A stretch of 64,000 nucleotides of DNA from NCBI GenBank assembly GCA_900049755.1, contig LT160592.1:1136757-1200756 (forward strand). Reading direction: 5' to 3'. Numbering within the stretch: position 1 is the stretch's first letter; every line of letters starts with the position of its first letter. Shown one piece after another: positions 27,751 through 37,161 of the stretch. Below the pieces are notes generated by a model, which saw only the letters and a program-made list of their open reading frames with translations, was not told where the DNA came from and made no database searches. A program made the translations under genes and the position numbers. This stretch comes from Corynebacterium provencense. Its GTDB lineage: Bacteria > Actinomycetota > Actinomycetes > Mycobacteriales > Mycobacteriaceae.

Positions 27751-29904
27751 TTATTCTCCTTTACCGGAAGTGTCGGCATGGTCTTTCAGCAGCCACACTG
27801 CCCCCTGTGCCGTAGGCTCGATCCGCCATCCCGGCTCAATGAGGTAGGTCGTGCTTTCAGTGGTGATAACGGCGGGTCCGTACACCACATAGCAGTCCTG
27901 CAGCGCCGTGGCGTCATACACGGGGGTGTCCAGTGGTTCTATCTCATTGACGAAGGATACTTTCCGGCGTCCGGCCTCCGCCGGAGTTTTCCGTTGACCT
28001 CCCGCGTCGAGATCGTCGAAGTGGACCACTTCCCCGTCAATGTAGGAGGCGACGCGGACGGTCTGCACCCGCACACCCGCTTCCGGGGCCTGGGTGCCTT
28101 CGCCGTAGCGTTCTCCGTAGATGTCGGAGAATTTCCTGATGATCCCGAGAACATCGCCGACACCGTTGATCCTGTTGATGTCGAAAGATACGGCGGTGGT
28201 GGCAAGCTGGTTTCCGTACCGCATGTCCATTTCCAGACGGTGCCGGACTGTCGAGGTGTCATATCCCTGTCGTTCGAGGTCCTCCCTGCCCCGCTCTTCA
28301 AGCTCTTCGACGTAGCTGTTGAAGCGGTCGTACTCGTCGAACAGGGAGCGACCTATCGGCTCATAGAGGACTATGTAGGCACTGCGTTCGTGGATGTGGA
28401 GCGGTCTGAGGTTTCCCGCCCCGAGGGCAGAGAAGACAGAGGCGAAGGGAGGGAAAAGAATTCGGGATATGCCGGCATGCTCTGCAATTCCGCAGGCGTG
28501 AAGCGGGCCGTTCCCTCCGTAGGCGACCATGGTGTAGTCCTCGACCACACCTCCCCGCGAGCGCAGCTCCATCTCGATCCCGATCGCCATCTGCTCGTCC
28601 ACCGTGCGTTTGATGACCTTGGCCGCCTCGACAGGATCCAGGTCAAGCTCATCGCAGAGCTCCTCCTCCACCGCGAACAATGCCCGTTTAGGGTTGAGTC
28701 TGATGAAACCGTTGGCGTAGTTGTCCGGGTCAAGGTATCCGAGCAGCAGGTCGGCGTCAGTTACCGTGGGAGACATTCCTCCGCGGTCGTAGCAGGCAGG
28801 GCCGGGGTCCGACCCTGCTGATTCGGGACCGATCTTCACTGTCCGGTGGATCCGGTCGAAGGATGCGATGGATCCGCCGCCGGCACCGAGGGTGTTGAGG
28901 TGAATCATCGGGACGCTCACCAGCCATCGGCCGATGGTCGGCTGGAAGTCGTAGTGCTGGACACCTCCTTCCGGGACCATGCCGATGTCGAACGATGTCC
29001 CACCCATGTCCATGGCGACGACTGCCCCCATGCCGGTGCTCTCGGAGAGGTGCTGGGCACCACCGACTCCTGCGATCGGACCGGAGTGAATTGTCTGGAG
29101 TGCATCGGTGGAATTGGGTTGGGCCATTCCTCCCGAGTTGTGGATGACCATCATCGGCCTGGTGTACCCGGAGTCCCGCAGGTTCGACGAAAGCTGGTTG
29201 AGCGCGTGGAACATGGTCTCGTGCAGGTATGCGTCGATGATCGTGGACTGGGCCCGGACGTACTCACCTTTCCGGCCGGAAACCTGGCTGCTCAGGAGAA
29301 CCGGGATGGCACCGAGTTCGTGGGCGGGGTACTCATCGAGGATTACCTCGAGAACCTGCTGCTCGTGCTCCGGGTTCTCTGTGGCGTTCGTCAGTGCGAC
29401 GACGACTGCTTCCGCCCCGTGGTCGACCAGGTCACGCACCTGGGCGCGGATGTCCTCTCTGTCCAGGGGGACCAGGACCTCGCCGACGGAGTCGATCCTC
29501 TCTCTGACGGATCTGACGAGGCGACGGGGCACGATCGGCTCCGGTCGTTCCGCGTCGGCCATGTCACCCTGTCTCTGTTCGTCCAGTCCGGCACCGTATC
29601 CTTTCGACCGGGAGATGTGAATCGTGTCCTCGAAACCGTGTGTCACGATGGCTCCCACCCGCGGTCCTTTGCCCTCGATCAGGGCGTTGGTGCCCAGCGT
29701 TGTCGCGTAGCGGACAGAATCGACCTGGCGCAGGACCTCGTTGCGGTCGAGGCCGGCCCGGGCACAGGCGCTGTCCAATGCCGCATTGAATCCCAGGGCA
29801 AGGTTGTGGTGGGTGGTCAGGGACTTCGATTCGACGTAGGTGTCGTCCCACGCGAAAAAGCAGTCGGTGAAGGTCCCTCCGATATCGACGGAGATGCGTC
29901 TCAT
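27751..29904 (-). CDS. acxA: acetone carboxylase beta subunit (HyuA family ATPase)
   Basis: 717 aa, matching the beta subunit length. It has an actin-like ATPase fold: phosphate-1 loop DIGGTFTD (7-14), TTLGTNALIEGKGPRVG, and phosphate-2 loop AMDMGGTSFDIG. LNTLGAGGGSIA and GPESAGSDPGPACYDRGG follow, then YGGNGPLHACGIA and FPPFASVFSALGAG near the C terminus. This subunit phosphorylates bicarbonate and the ketone enolate. AGGAGA precedes ATG 29904. It lies 43 bp after acxC. Confidence 0.9.
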   Translation of the reverse strand: MRRISVDIGGTFTDCFFAWDDTYVESKSLTTHHNLALGFNAALDSACARAGLDRNEVLRQVDSVRYATTLGTNALIEGKGPRVGAIVTHGFEDTIHISRSKGYGAGLDEQRQGDMADAERPEPIVPRRLVRSVRERIDSVGEVLVPLDREDIRAQVRDLVDHGAEAVVVALTNATENPEHEQQVLEVILDEYPAHELGAIPVLLSSQVSGRKGEYVRAQSTIIDAYLHETMFHALNQLSSNLRDSGYTRPMMVIHNSGGMAQPNSTDALQTIHSGPIAGVGGAQHLSESTGMGAVVAMDMGGTSFDIGMVPEGGVQHYDFQPTIGRWLVSVPMIHLNTLGAGGGSIASFDRIHRTVKIGPESAGSDPGPACYDRGGMSPTVTDADLLLGYLDPDNYANGFIRLNPKRALFAVEEELCDELDLDPVEAAKVIKRTVDEQMAIGIEMELRSRGGVVEDYTMVAYGGNGPLHACGIAEHAGISRILFPPFASVFSALGAGNLRPLHIHERSAYIVLYEPIGRSLFDEYDRFNSYVEELEERGREDLERQGYDTSTVRHRLEMDMRYGNQLATTAVSFDINRINGVGDVLGIIRKFSDIYGERYGEGTQAPEAGVRVQTVRVASYIDGEVVHFDDLDAGGQRKTPAEAGRRKVSFVNEIEPLDTPVYDATALQDCYVVYGPAVITTESTTYLIEPGWRIEPTAQGAVWLLKDHADTSGKGE

Positions 29905-29947
29905 GGTTGTTCTCCTCTTCAGTGGTCGTCGGTGGTCGTCGGTTGGC

Positions 29948-30406
29948 TCAGTCGGATCCGGGTTCCGGCGAGGACCCTGGGGACGACTTTTCTTCCCGGA
30001 ACCTGGGTCGCAGATCGGCGACCGCGTTCTCCCCGGGGCCGTAGTTGACGGCTGTCACCGGATCAGCCCCGGAGTTCTGCCACTGCTGCCGGAGAGCGTC
30101 GATGTCCCAGATCATGTCGACTGTCGGCGGGTGACCCGGCGGCAGGTACTCGGCTTCGATCTGGGTCCCGCATGTCGGGCAGTAGTACTCGAGGATGCGG
30201 CAGTACCCGGGGTCCGGGGAGAACGTGTACTCGTAACGTTCCGGATCGATCAACGGTGGGTGAATCTCCTGGGGATTACGGTCGTAGACCAGGGTTCCTT
30301 CCTTGTAGTTTCCCCGGGCGTCTCCGAGATCGTGCCCGCAGATCCGGCACAGCCAACGCTCGCTGTCCAGGTCGATGAACAGGTATTCGGTCATGGGAAC
30401 CAGCAT
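29948..30406 (-). CDS. acxC: acetone carboxylase gamma subunit
   Basis: 152 aa from ATG 30406, two bp after the upstream stop; ATG 30394 (MTEYLF) is an alternative. Zinc-ribbon pairs CRICG and CPTCG are separated by ~55 residues, plus an extra Cys (GYCRILEYY). Family motifs include LGDARGNYKEGTLVYDRNP, EIHPPLIDPE and FSPDPGYCRI. This small subunit is specific to acetone carboxylases within the HyuA/HyuB superfamily, which is why hydantoinase or acetophenone carboxylase is less likely. The C-terminal tail is charged and disordered. Confidence 0.88.
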   Translation of the reverse strand: MLVPMTEYLFIDLDSERWLCRICGHDLGDARGNYKEGTLVYDRNPQEIHPPLIDPERYEYTFSPDPGYCRILEYYCPTCGTQIEAEYLPPGHPPTVDMIWDIDALRQQWQNSGADPVTAVNYGPGENAVADLRPRFREEKSSPGSSPEPGSD

Positions 30407-30408
30407 GA

Positions 30409-32364
30409 TCAGTTGGTCCTTTCCAGTTGCTCGTTCAGTATGAGGTCACCGGCACCCGAGACGGTGAAGGTCCAGCCGGAGGGGACTCTCGCGGTGAAGA
30501 ACGGACCCTCGACGATCGCCGGCCCTGATCCCGCTGCCCCGGCCGGCTGGTCCTCGAGAACCAGGACGGGGACCGTGTGGGTCTCCTCTTCACGGCGGTC
30601 GTTGTCCTCGAAGGTCGTAAGCAGTGTGCGTCTGCCGGCGGGCCGGGCTTCGCAGGTGGATTCAGCCCCGGTCGGCACCACCGTCGGATGGGGCAGGACA
30701 TGGCGGGCGGTGAGCCGGAGTATGCGGTGGAGGTTCCGGTCACCAGTCGGGGCATCGTCGGGGTCCGCCCGGTGGTGTTCACTGCCGTCCGGGTTCTCGT
30801 AGATGACGGTCCAGTCGGTTTCGCAGTCCGGTAGGTCGTGTCCCTCCTGGAACATGTAGCTTCCCGCCTGGTCCAGCAGATTCCGGCGAACTGCGTCGAC
30901 CTCGGTGTCGGACATCCCGGTGATCTCGGTCTCGAAGTCCTGGGCCACGTCGGAGTAGCTGATCCCGTACGCGGAGAACACGGCCGCCAGTCTCGGGATG
31001 ATGACGTGCCTGATTCCTGCGATTCCGGCCGCCAGACAGGCGCTCATGGGACCTCCTCCACCGAACACCGCCAGGGTGGTTTCCCCGTCGTCGCGCACCT
31101 GGGACCGGAAGGATTCCGCGATCTTGGCGGCGTGGGCCTGCTGCATCCGGCCGAGGGCCTCCGGAAGGGTGATCCCGAGAGGATCTGCCACATTGTGCAT
31201 CACGGCCTGCGTGGCTCTGTCACGGTCAAGGTGCAGTTCACCGTTGAGGTAGGTTTCGGGGTCGAGGACGCCGAGGAGAAGATTGACGTCGGTGACGGTG
31301 GCTTCGGTTCCGCCGAATCCGAAGCAGGCGGGTCCGGGGGCAGCGCCGACGCTGTCGGGTCCGACGGTTATCTGTCCGTTGACGGCGCGGATCACCGAGC
31401 TGCCGCCGACCCCCGCGGAGCGGACGTCGCTGAGCTCGATAGATGTCGGGACGCCTTCGACTCTTCCCCGTCGCTCGGAGGATATGCGCAGGTCATCTAT
31501 CTCACCGACATCGGTGGTCGTTCCGCCGACGTCGATCATGAGCACGTGGGGAAGACCGTAGGTTTCAGCGAGTGCTCTGGCACCTTCGAGTCCGCCACGG
31601 GGACCGGATGAGTAGGTCTTCAGCGCGACTGATTTCGCCACCCGCGACGACGCCCCGTCGTTTCGGTATATGAGCAGCGGCTTCTTGATCTTGTGTGCAC
31701 GGAGCCGGTGTTCTGCACTGTAGAGGAAGCGCTCCAGGGTCGGATGGAGGAAGCTGTTGAGAACGGCAGACCATACACGGCGTACTTCGGCCCTGTCGTC
31801 GGAGAATTCCCGCGAGAACAGGACGGGCACCGAACCGAGCAGGTGCCTGGGGAACGTGGAGAGGTATATCCTCTTTAGTGTCCGTTCACGGTCGGGGTCT
31901 GACATGGAGACCACCAGTCGTTCGGATCCCGCGGTGATGAGGGAGTTGATCGCTTTCACGAGTGACGTGTCACCCTCACGACTGTCTCTGCTGTCCGCTT
32001 TCCCCAGGACGGCGACACGGGTCCCGATGAGATCATCAAACAGTTCCCGGGTGTTGTCGTCGTGTCGAAGCCTGTCGGGTAGTCCCGGGTCATCGGTGAC
32101 GAGACCGATTGCTGGACCTTTACGTTCGACGAGCGCGTTGGTCCCTTGCGTGGACGAGTACCGGATCAGGTCCGTCCGCCTGAGAAACTCGGGCAGGTTG
32201 TCGTCTCCGGAGATCTCCTCGGCGATCTTCGAGATTCCGGTGAAGAAGCACTCGGAGAGGTCCGCCGGAGTGGTCAGTGTCTTCGTGTAGTAGATGTTGT
32301 CGCCGTCTGCTACGCAGATATCGGTGAGGGTTCCGCCGTTGTCGATATTGATCAGGTAGTTCAT
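30409..32364 (-). CDS. second HyuA-like ATPase in the acetone carboxylase operon
   Basis: 651 aa, first gene of the operon. The HyuA fold has both phosphate loops intact (DNGGTLTD at ~8-15; MIDVGGTTTDVG mid-protein) and STQGTNALVERKGP. Further motifs are SAGVGGSSVIRAVNG, GPDSVGAAPGPACFGFGG, FGGGGPMSACLAAGI and IPRLAAVFSAYGI. The C-terminal region differs from AcxA, ending with a short beta-type domain (GPAIVEGPFFTARVPSGW). Canonical acetone carboxylase has a single HyuA-type subunit. This could be an extra ATPase subunit, an activator, or an alternative beta subunit with another substrate range. Confidence 0.82.
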   Translation of the reverse strand: MNYLINIDNGGTLTDICVADGDNIYYTKTLTTPADLSECFFTGISKIAEEISGDDNLPEFLRRTDLIRYSSTQGTNALVERKGPAIGLVTDDPGLPDRLRHDDNTRELFDDLIGTRVAVLGKADSRDSREGDTSLVKAINSLITAGSERLVVSMSDPDRERTLKRIYLSTFPRHLLGSVPVLFSREFSDDRAEVRRVWSAVLNSFLHPTLERFLYSAEHRLRAHKIKKPLLIYRNDGASSRVAKSVALKTYSSGPRGGLEGARALAETYGLPHVLMIDVGGTTTDVGEIDDLRISSERRGRVEGVPTSIELSDVRSAGVGGSSVIRAVNGQITVGPDSVGAAPGPACFGFGGTEATVTDVNLLLGVLDPETYLNGELHLDRDRATQAVMHNVADPLGITLPEALGRMQQAHAAKIAESFRSQVRDDGETTLAVFGGGGPMSACLAAGIAGIRHVIIPRLAAVFSAYGISYSDVAQDFETEITGMSDTEVDAVRRNLLDQAGSYMFQEGHDLPDCETDWTVIYENPDGSEHHRADPDDAPTGDRNLHRILRLTARHVLPHPTVVPTGAESTCEARPAGRRTLLTTFEDNDRREEETHTVPVLVLEDQPAGAAGSGPAIVEGPFFTARVPSGWTFTVSGAGDLILNEQLERTN

Positions 32365-32643
32365 CGATCTGTGTTCCTCCCTGTCTCACGGTGCGCAGGC
32401 TTCGTGCACCGGTCGTTGTGGTCGTCGGTGCCGACCCGGTGGACTGCGGTCAGCACGTACTCCAGAAGCTACGGACGGGTTTGACGGTGAAACAAGGGTT
32501 CAGCGGGTGGTCCGGAGCAGGACCACCCCGGGTGGTGGAGACGGGTAGCCAGAGGGTGGGATAGTGATTTATATCTCGAAAGTATGTACAGTGTGACCCA
32601 GATCATTCTCTAGAAACATGTCCTGTGCAGGAAGGACACCCCG
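32365..32643. promoter_or_regulatory. divergent promoter region of the acx operon and its regulator
   Basis: At 32505-32528 an inverted repeat GGGTGGTCC / GGACCACCC (6-nt loop) partly overlaps a second palindrome, CCACCC-CGGGTGG (523-535). These are candidate operators for the LAL regulator. At 32592-32607, TGTGACCCAGATCATT is a weak match to the GlxR consensus. A GGAAGGA site lies before ATG 32644. No coding sequence is seen. Confidence 0.45.
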
Positions 32644-35433
32644 ATGAACCTCATTCCCCCGAGTACCTCCACCAGGTTCCAGGCGCCGACCCCCGTGGGA
32701 CGATGGGTCGGGCGACCCCGGATAGACAGGCTCCTCGAAGCGGTCACGGAACGCCGGTTGACTCTGATTCACGGTCCCGCCGGTTTCGGGAAGTCGACTC
32801 TGGCCGCGCAGTGGAAGACGACCCTGTCCAACCGGGACATCCGTACCGCCTGGCTGTCCCTCGACGAAGACGACAACAGCGCGCTGTGGTTTCTCAGCCA
32901 CCTGACCGAATGCCTCAGCCACGTCCTTCCCGGCGACACCGTGGACATGCTGCAGATCCTCGAAGACCGTCCGGAAGACGCCGAGCGCTATCTGGTTCCC
33001 CTCCTCATCAACTGGGTGCACCGTTCCGAGGGACGGACGATCCTGTTCCTCGACGACTGGCACCTCGTCACCGACGAGCGCACACGACACATTTTGACGA
33101 GGATGGTGAACTACTCCGGTGACCAGCTCGGTTTCATTGTGACCAGCCGGACACCGGCCGGTCTCCCCCTTACCAGGCTCCGGGTCCGGGACCAGCTGGT
33201 GGAGATCGACGCCCAGATTCTCCGTTTCGACCACCGGGAGACACGGCAGTTCCTCACCGACATCAAGGGGCTCCCTCTCAGCCACGCTGAACTGACCGCC
33301 CTCTACAACAGGACCGAAGGCTGGATCGCCGCACTTCAACTCACTTCCCTGTCCCTGACCCGCAATCCAGATCTTCCCGCGTTGCTCGGAGAGCTTCCCA
33401 CCCGTCAGAACGGTATCGGGGAATACCTGGCAGAGAACGTCCTCGACCTCCTGGATCCCGGACTACTCGACTTCCTGATGCGTACCTCCGTCGTATCCCG
33501 GATAAGCCCGGACCTCGCGTCACATCTGACCGGGCGCGACGACGCCGGCACACTGCTCGAGGAGGTGCTGTCCGGAGATCTGTTTCTGCAGCGGCTCGAC
33601 GACGTCGGGGAGTGGTACCGCTACCACCATCTCTTCGGCACCTATCTGCGCCGTCGTCTCCGGCGGACGCTTCCCGACACGATGACGGACCTCCACTCCC
33701 GTGCCGCGCACTGGTTCCACGAGCACTCGATGCTCGCTCCAGCCGTCGACCATGCACTGTTGGCCGGCGAAACGGAGTTCGCTGTCGATGCAGTGGAAAA
33801 GGAATCTCTGCTCCTCGTCGAACACTCCCGGATGGCGACGCTGCTGTCTCTCGTCGACAAACTCCCTGATGACTCGGTCACCGATCATCCGTGGCTGCTC
33901 CGGTCCGTGGCGTGGGCGTACTGCCTGCTGCACTTTCCCGATGAGGCCAACAACTCTCTGGTCCGTCTGGAACACGCCGTCATGTCAGACCGTCTCCCGG
34001 ACGACACCGAACGCTTTCTTCTGACCCGCGATGCCCGGGTTATCCGGGAATGCCTGGAAATGTACCGTGACCGGGTATCCGACGACGACCACCTCCAGCC
34101 CGAGATACTTGACGTGGCGGACGACCTGGACCCGTGGACAGTCTCCGTCGCCGCGAACGTGCGGACATTCAACGAGATCGACCGCGGCAGGGGAGACAGA
34201 GCCACCGAACTCCAGCGGTGGGCGCGGACTTACCACCGCAAGGTCAAGGGGAGCTTCAGCGAGGTGTACGGGGAGTGTTACGCCGGCCTGGCGGCTCTAC
34301 GCCGACTCGACATCCCGACGACGAGACATCACTGGGAGTGCGCACTCTCGGCCGCCAGCGAGCGCTCGGGCAGGCACTCCCACGCCGCGCGGCTGGCACT
34401 GGGCCTCCTGGGAAAACTTCATTACCAGATGGGGAAGCTTGACCTTGCGGAGGAGGAACTCGAGGAATCGTTGCGTATCGGGCAGCGGGCCGGTGTCGTG
34501 GACTTCATGGTGCCGGTCTATGAGTCACTGACATTCATCCGCGCCGGACGGGGAGACGCGGACGGCGCGGAACTCCTGTTGGAACAGGGTGAGCAGGCCG
34601 GACGTACCCTGTCTCTCGTCCGTTTATGGTCGAGGATGCTGACCGTCCGGGCCCGCCTCGGTCTGGAGGTGACCCGACCGGTACTTCCTCCCGGCGCCTC
34701 TGCGCGTGAACGGGCCTTCTTCTCCGAGGAGACGGTCCGCCTGGACCTGGCGTTGGCCATGCACTCCAGACCGGTGCCCGACGAGGAGGACCTGACCCGA
34801 CGAGCCCGCTCGCTGATCGCCGCGGACGAAGGCCGGGGAAATGACTTCCAGGCGATGCGCGACCGGATTCTGCTCGCCGGAGCTCTGGCTGCCCGCGGGG
34901 CTCGGAAGCGGGCGGAAAGCACCCTTCGGGACGTGGTCGAAGACTGCAGGCGCAGCGGTCTCCCCCAGTCACTGGTCGACGGGGGTGGACCCGTGCACCT
35001 CGTCCTCACCAGCCTCTCCGCCGAACTCCCGGTCGGACTGCCTGCCGGTGACCAACCGGCGCCGTCTCATCTCGAAAGCTCACCGTCAGCAACCGGTGCC
35101 TCCGACGCTCCCTGCGCCCCGGACATACCCGCTTCTACAGCGAAAGAACCACCGGAACGGCGTCCTCTCAACTCCCGGGAGAAGGACATTCTCCGTCTGG
35201 TGGACGCCGGCTTCACCAACCGGGAGATCGCTGACCGGCTGTATCTCGGCGTCAACACGGTGAAGTGGTATCTCCGGAATCTCTACCGTGCCCTGGACGT
35301 GTCCAGCCGGAAGGCCTGCGTGAGACGCGCCCGCGACCTCGGCGAACTTGTCGAACAGTCGAACACGTCCGGACCGCCCCGCACGCCGCCTTCCCGGGCA
35401 CTCTCCCCACGCCACACCGTCAACTCTGGCTGA
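32644..35433 (+). CDS. LuxR/MalT-type (LAL) ATP-dependent transcriptional regulator
   Basis: 929 aa. An N-terminal STAND-type ATPase has Walker A GPAGFGKST (44-52), Walker B TILFLDDWHLV (~135), and VTSRTP as sensor. A long helical/TPR-like middle region (~350-820) probably senses ligand (CALSAASERSGRHSHAARLALGLLG, LDLAEEELEESLRIGQRAG). The C-terminal LuxR HTH is LNSREKDILRLVDAGFTNREIADRLYLGVNTVKWYLRNLYRALD (~845-890). It is divergent from the acetone carboxylase operon and is its likely activator. Proteobacterial acx operons use a sigma-54 activator instead. The 3' end overlaps the convergent IclR gene by 14 bp. Confidence 0.88.
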   Translation: MNLIPPSTSTRFQAPTPVGRWVGRPRIDRLLEAVTERRLTLIHGPAGFGKSTLAAQWKTTLSNRDIRTAWLSLDEDDNSALWFLSHLTECLSHVLPGDTVDMLQILEDRPEDAERYLVPLLINWVHRSEGRTILFLDDWHLVTDERTRHILTRMVNYSGDQLGFIVTSRTPAGLPLTRLRVRDQLVEIDAQILRFDHRETRQFLTDIKGLPLSHAELTALYNRTEGWIAALQLTSLSLTRNPDLPALLGELPTRQNGIGEYLAENVLDLLDPGLLDFLMRTSVVSRISPDLASHLTGRDDAGTLLEEVLSGDLFLQRLDDVGEWYRYHHLFGTYLRRRLRRTLPDTMTDLHSRAAHWFHEHSMLAPAVDHALLAGETEFAVDAVEKESLLLVEHSRMATLLSLVDKLPDDSVTDHPWLLRSVAWAYCLLHFPDEANNSLVRLEHAVMSDRLPDDTERFLLTRDARVIRECLEMYRDRVSDDDHLQPEILDVADDLDPWTVSVAANVRTFNEIDRGRGDRATELQRWARTYHRKVKGSFSEVYGECYAGLAALRRLDIPTTRHHWECALSAASERSGRHSHAARLALGLLGKLHYQMGKLDLAEEELEESLRIGQRAGVVDFMVPVYESLTFIRAGRGDADGAELLLEQGEQAGRTLSLVRLWSRMLTVRARLGLEVTRPVLPPGASARERAFFSEETVRLDLALAMHSRPVPDEEDLTRRARSLIAADEGRGNDFQAMRDRILLAGALAARGARKRAESTLRDVVEDCRRSGLPQSLVDGGGPVHLVLTSLSAELPVGLPAGDQPAPSHLESSPSATGASDAPCAPDIPASTAKEPPERRPLNSREKDILRLVDAGFTNREIADRLYLGVNTVKWYLRNLYRALDVSSRKACVRRARDLGELVEQSNTSGPPRTPPSRALSPRHTVNSG

Positions 35434-36280
35434 GCCGCTGCGACAGCTGGTGGGCATGGTCCAGGAGCAGAGCACCGAGGTGGCGGCGTCTGCCGGCTGC
35501 GAACCGGTGCTCGATCCCGGTGAGGCTCAGCGCCCAGGACGGCTGACCACCGGACGCGAAGACCGCCGCGCCCATGCCCCAGCTTCCCTCCACGATCAGC
35601 CCCGGGTTCACCGCATAGCCCGATCTCCTGGTCTCGGCGATCCTCTCACGTATCTGTCCCGGGGAGTGGCTCTCCCCGTAGTCGCGGTGAAGTTCCGCCT
35701 GGTCCAGATAACGGTCAACCGCGGCGTCCGGCATGAACGCCAGGATCGCGAGCCCTGCCGAGGCGACGCCGAGAGGGAAGCGGCGTCCTTCGTGAAGGAC
35801 GAAGGAGCGGACCGGGAAGCTGCCGTCCTCCCGGAGCAGACAGACTGTTTCGTCTCCTCTCCTGGCTGAGAAGAACGCGCTTTCACCGGTTTCCCGGGCG
35901 AGTGCGCTGACGTGTTCCCCGGCCAGTCGGGACACGTCGTACCGGTCGGCGGCGACCGTGCCCATCAGGAAGATCTCGGGGCCGAGCATCCACCGTCCCG
36001 ACCCCGGGTCACGGTCGATGAGCCCCTCGGTGGTCAGGGAGCTGAGGAGGCGGTGCGCCGTAGGGCGGGTCAGTCCGGCCCGTGCGGCGATCTCACCGGT
36101 GGCGGCACCCTCCGGCATCATCTGGCTGACGATACGGAGGATACCCGCCACCCTGGCCACGACCTGGGTGCCGCCGGGCCGGCCGGGCCGGCCGGGCCGG
36201 CCGGACAGTGATGTCCGTGTAGCTTTCCCACTCTGTGATGTGTCCACATTACGGACACTACCCCATACGTTCTCCACCAT
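35420..36280 (-). CDS. IclR family transcriptional regulator
   Basis: 286 aa from ATG 36280; GTG 36247 is an alternative start that would leave an inverted repeat (36240-36258) outside the gene. An N-terminal Gly-Arg-Pro repeat (GRPGRPGRPGG) precedes the winged HTH (GEIAARAGLTRPTAHRLLSSLTTEGLIDRD). The IclR effector domain follows (FFSARRGDETVCLLREDGSFPVRSFVLHEGRRFPLGVASAGLAILA). It is divergent from the CoA-transferase/thiolase operon, which it probably controls in response to a keto acid. Confidence 0.88.
   Translation of the reverse strand: MVENVWGSVRNVDTSQSGKATRTSLSGRPGRPGRPGGTQVVARVAGILRIVSQMMPEGAATGEIAARAGLTRPTAHRLLSSLTTEGLIDRDPGSGRWMLGPEIFLMGTVAADRYDVSRLAGEHVSALARETGESAFFSARRGDETVCLLREDGSFPVRSFVLHEGRRFPLGVASAGLAILAFMPDAAVDRYLDQAELHRDYGESHSPGQIRERIAETRRSGYAVNPGLIVEGSWGMGAAVFASGGQPSWALSLTGIEHRFAAGRRRHLGALLLDHAHQLSQRLSQS
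36240..36258. promoter_or_regulatory. candidate IclR operator
   Basis: Inverted repeat GTGTCC-N7-GGACAC between the IclR gene and the scoA-scoB-thiolase operon. It falls at the 5' end of the IclR open frame, which argues either for autoregulation within the coding start or for a downstream start codon. Confidence 0.4.
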
Positions 36281-36414
36281 GAGAGCAATCACCGCCGATC
36301 CAGAAAAATGCGTTGAACTGCCGTACGGCTCCTCATACAGTGCAGATACCGACCGGCGGCAGTCCAGCCGACGGAGAGCATGACGACCATATGATGAACA
36401 ACTGAGGAGCAGCG

Positions 36415-37158
36415 GTGGCAAAGACCGTTTCGGGCCCGGCAGAGGCCCTCAAAGATCTCGTCCGGGACGGGATGAGTGTGGCAGTCGGCGGTTTCGGACT
36501 CTGCGGCGTCCCCTTCGACCTCGTCACAGCACTGCGTGACACGGGAGTGAAAGACCTGACCATCATCTCCAACAACATGGGCGTGGACGGTCGCGGACTG
36601 AGCATCCTCCTCGAGAACAACCAGGTCCGGAAGGTGCTGGGCTCCTATGTCGGAGAATCCCGCATCTTCGCCGAGAAGTACCTCGCCGGCGACGTGGAGG
36701 TCGAGTTCGTACCCCAGGGAACGCTCGCCGCCCGGATCCGCGCCGGAGGAGCCGGCATCCCCGCGTTCTACACCCCCACCGGTGTCGGCACCGCCGTCGC
36801 CGACGGCAAGGAGGAGGCGGAGTTCGACGGCCAGCGGGTGATCCTGGAACGCGCGATCGTCGCCGACCTGGCACTCGTCCACGCCCACACCGGAGACCGC
36901 GAAGGAAACCTCCGGTACCGGCTCACCGCGAAAAACTTCAACCCTCTGGTGGCCACCTGCGGAAGAACCACTGTCGCCGAAGTCGAGGTTCTCAGCGACG
37001 GGTTCCTCGACCCGGAACGTATCGACACTCCGGGCGTCTTCGTCGACCGGCTGTACCGGCCGGCCAGGACGGAGAAGTTCATCGAGAAACGCACCGTGAG
37101 ACCCCGGCCCGGCAGTACGACAGAACCCGCCCCGGCAACTGCAGGTCAGAGAGGATAG
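36415..37158 (+). CDS. scoA: 3-oxoacid CoA-transferase subunit A
   Basis: 247 aa from GTG 36415 with GAGGAG upstream. Typical family I CoA-transferase alpha subunit: VGGFGLCGVPFDLVTAL, LTIISNNMGVDGRGLSILLEN, SYVGESRIFAEKYLAGDVEVEFVPQGTLAARIRAGGAGIPAFYTPTGVGT. These match succinyl-CoA:acetoacetate CoA-transferase more closely than PcaI, whose loop reads GGFGNAGQP. It likely activates acetoacetate from the acetone carboxylase. The gene is followed after 3 bp by scoB. Confidence 0.88.
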   Translation: MAKTVSGPAEALKDLVRDGMSVAVGGFGLCGVPFDLVTALRDTGVKDLTIISNNMGVDGRGLSILLENNQVRKVLGSYVGESRIFAEKYLAGDVEVEFVPQGTLAARIRAGGAGIPAFYTPTGVGTAVADGKEEAEFDGQRVILERAIVADLALVHAHTGDREGNLRYRLTAKNFNPLVATCGRTTVAEVEVLSDGFLDPERIDTPGVFVDRLYRPARTEKFIEKRTVRPRPGSTTEPAPATAGQRG

Positions 37159-37161
37159 ATC

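Noticed and set aside
25406-29904. Hydantoinase or 5-oxoprolinase (HyuA/HyuB) assignment
   Set aside because: The AcxC-type zinc-ribbon subunit, the subunit lengths and the Mn-ligand spacing point to acetone carboxylase.
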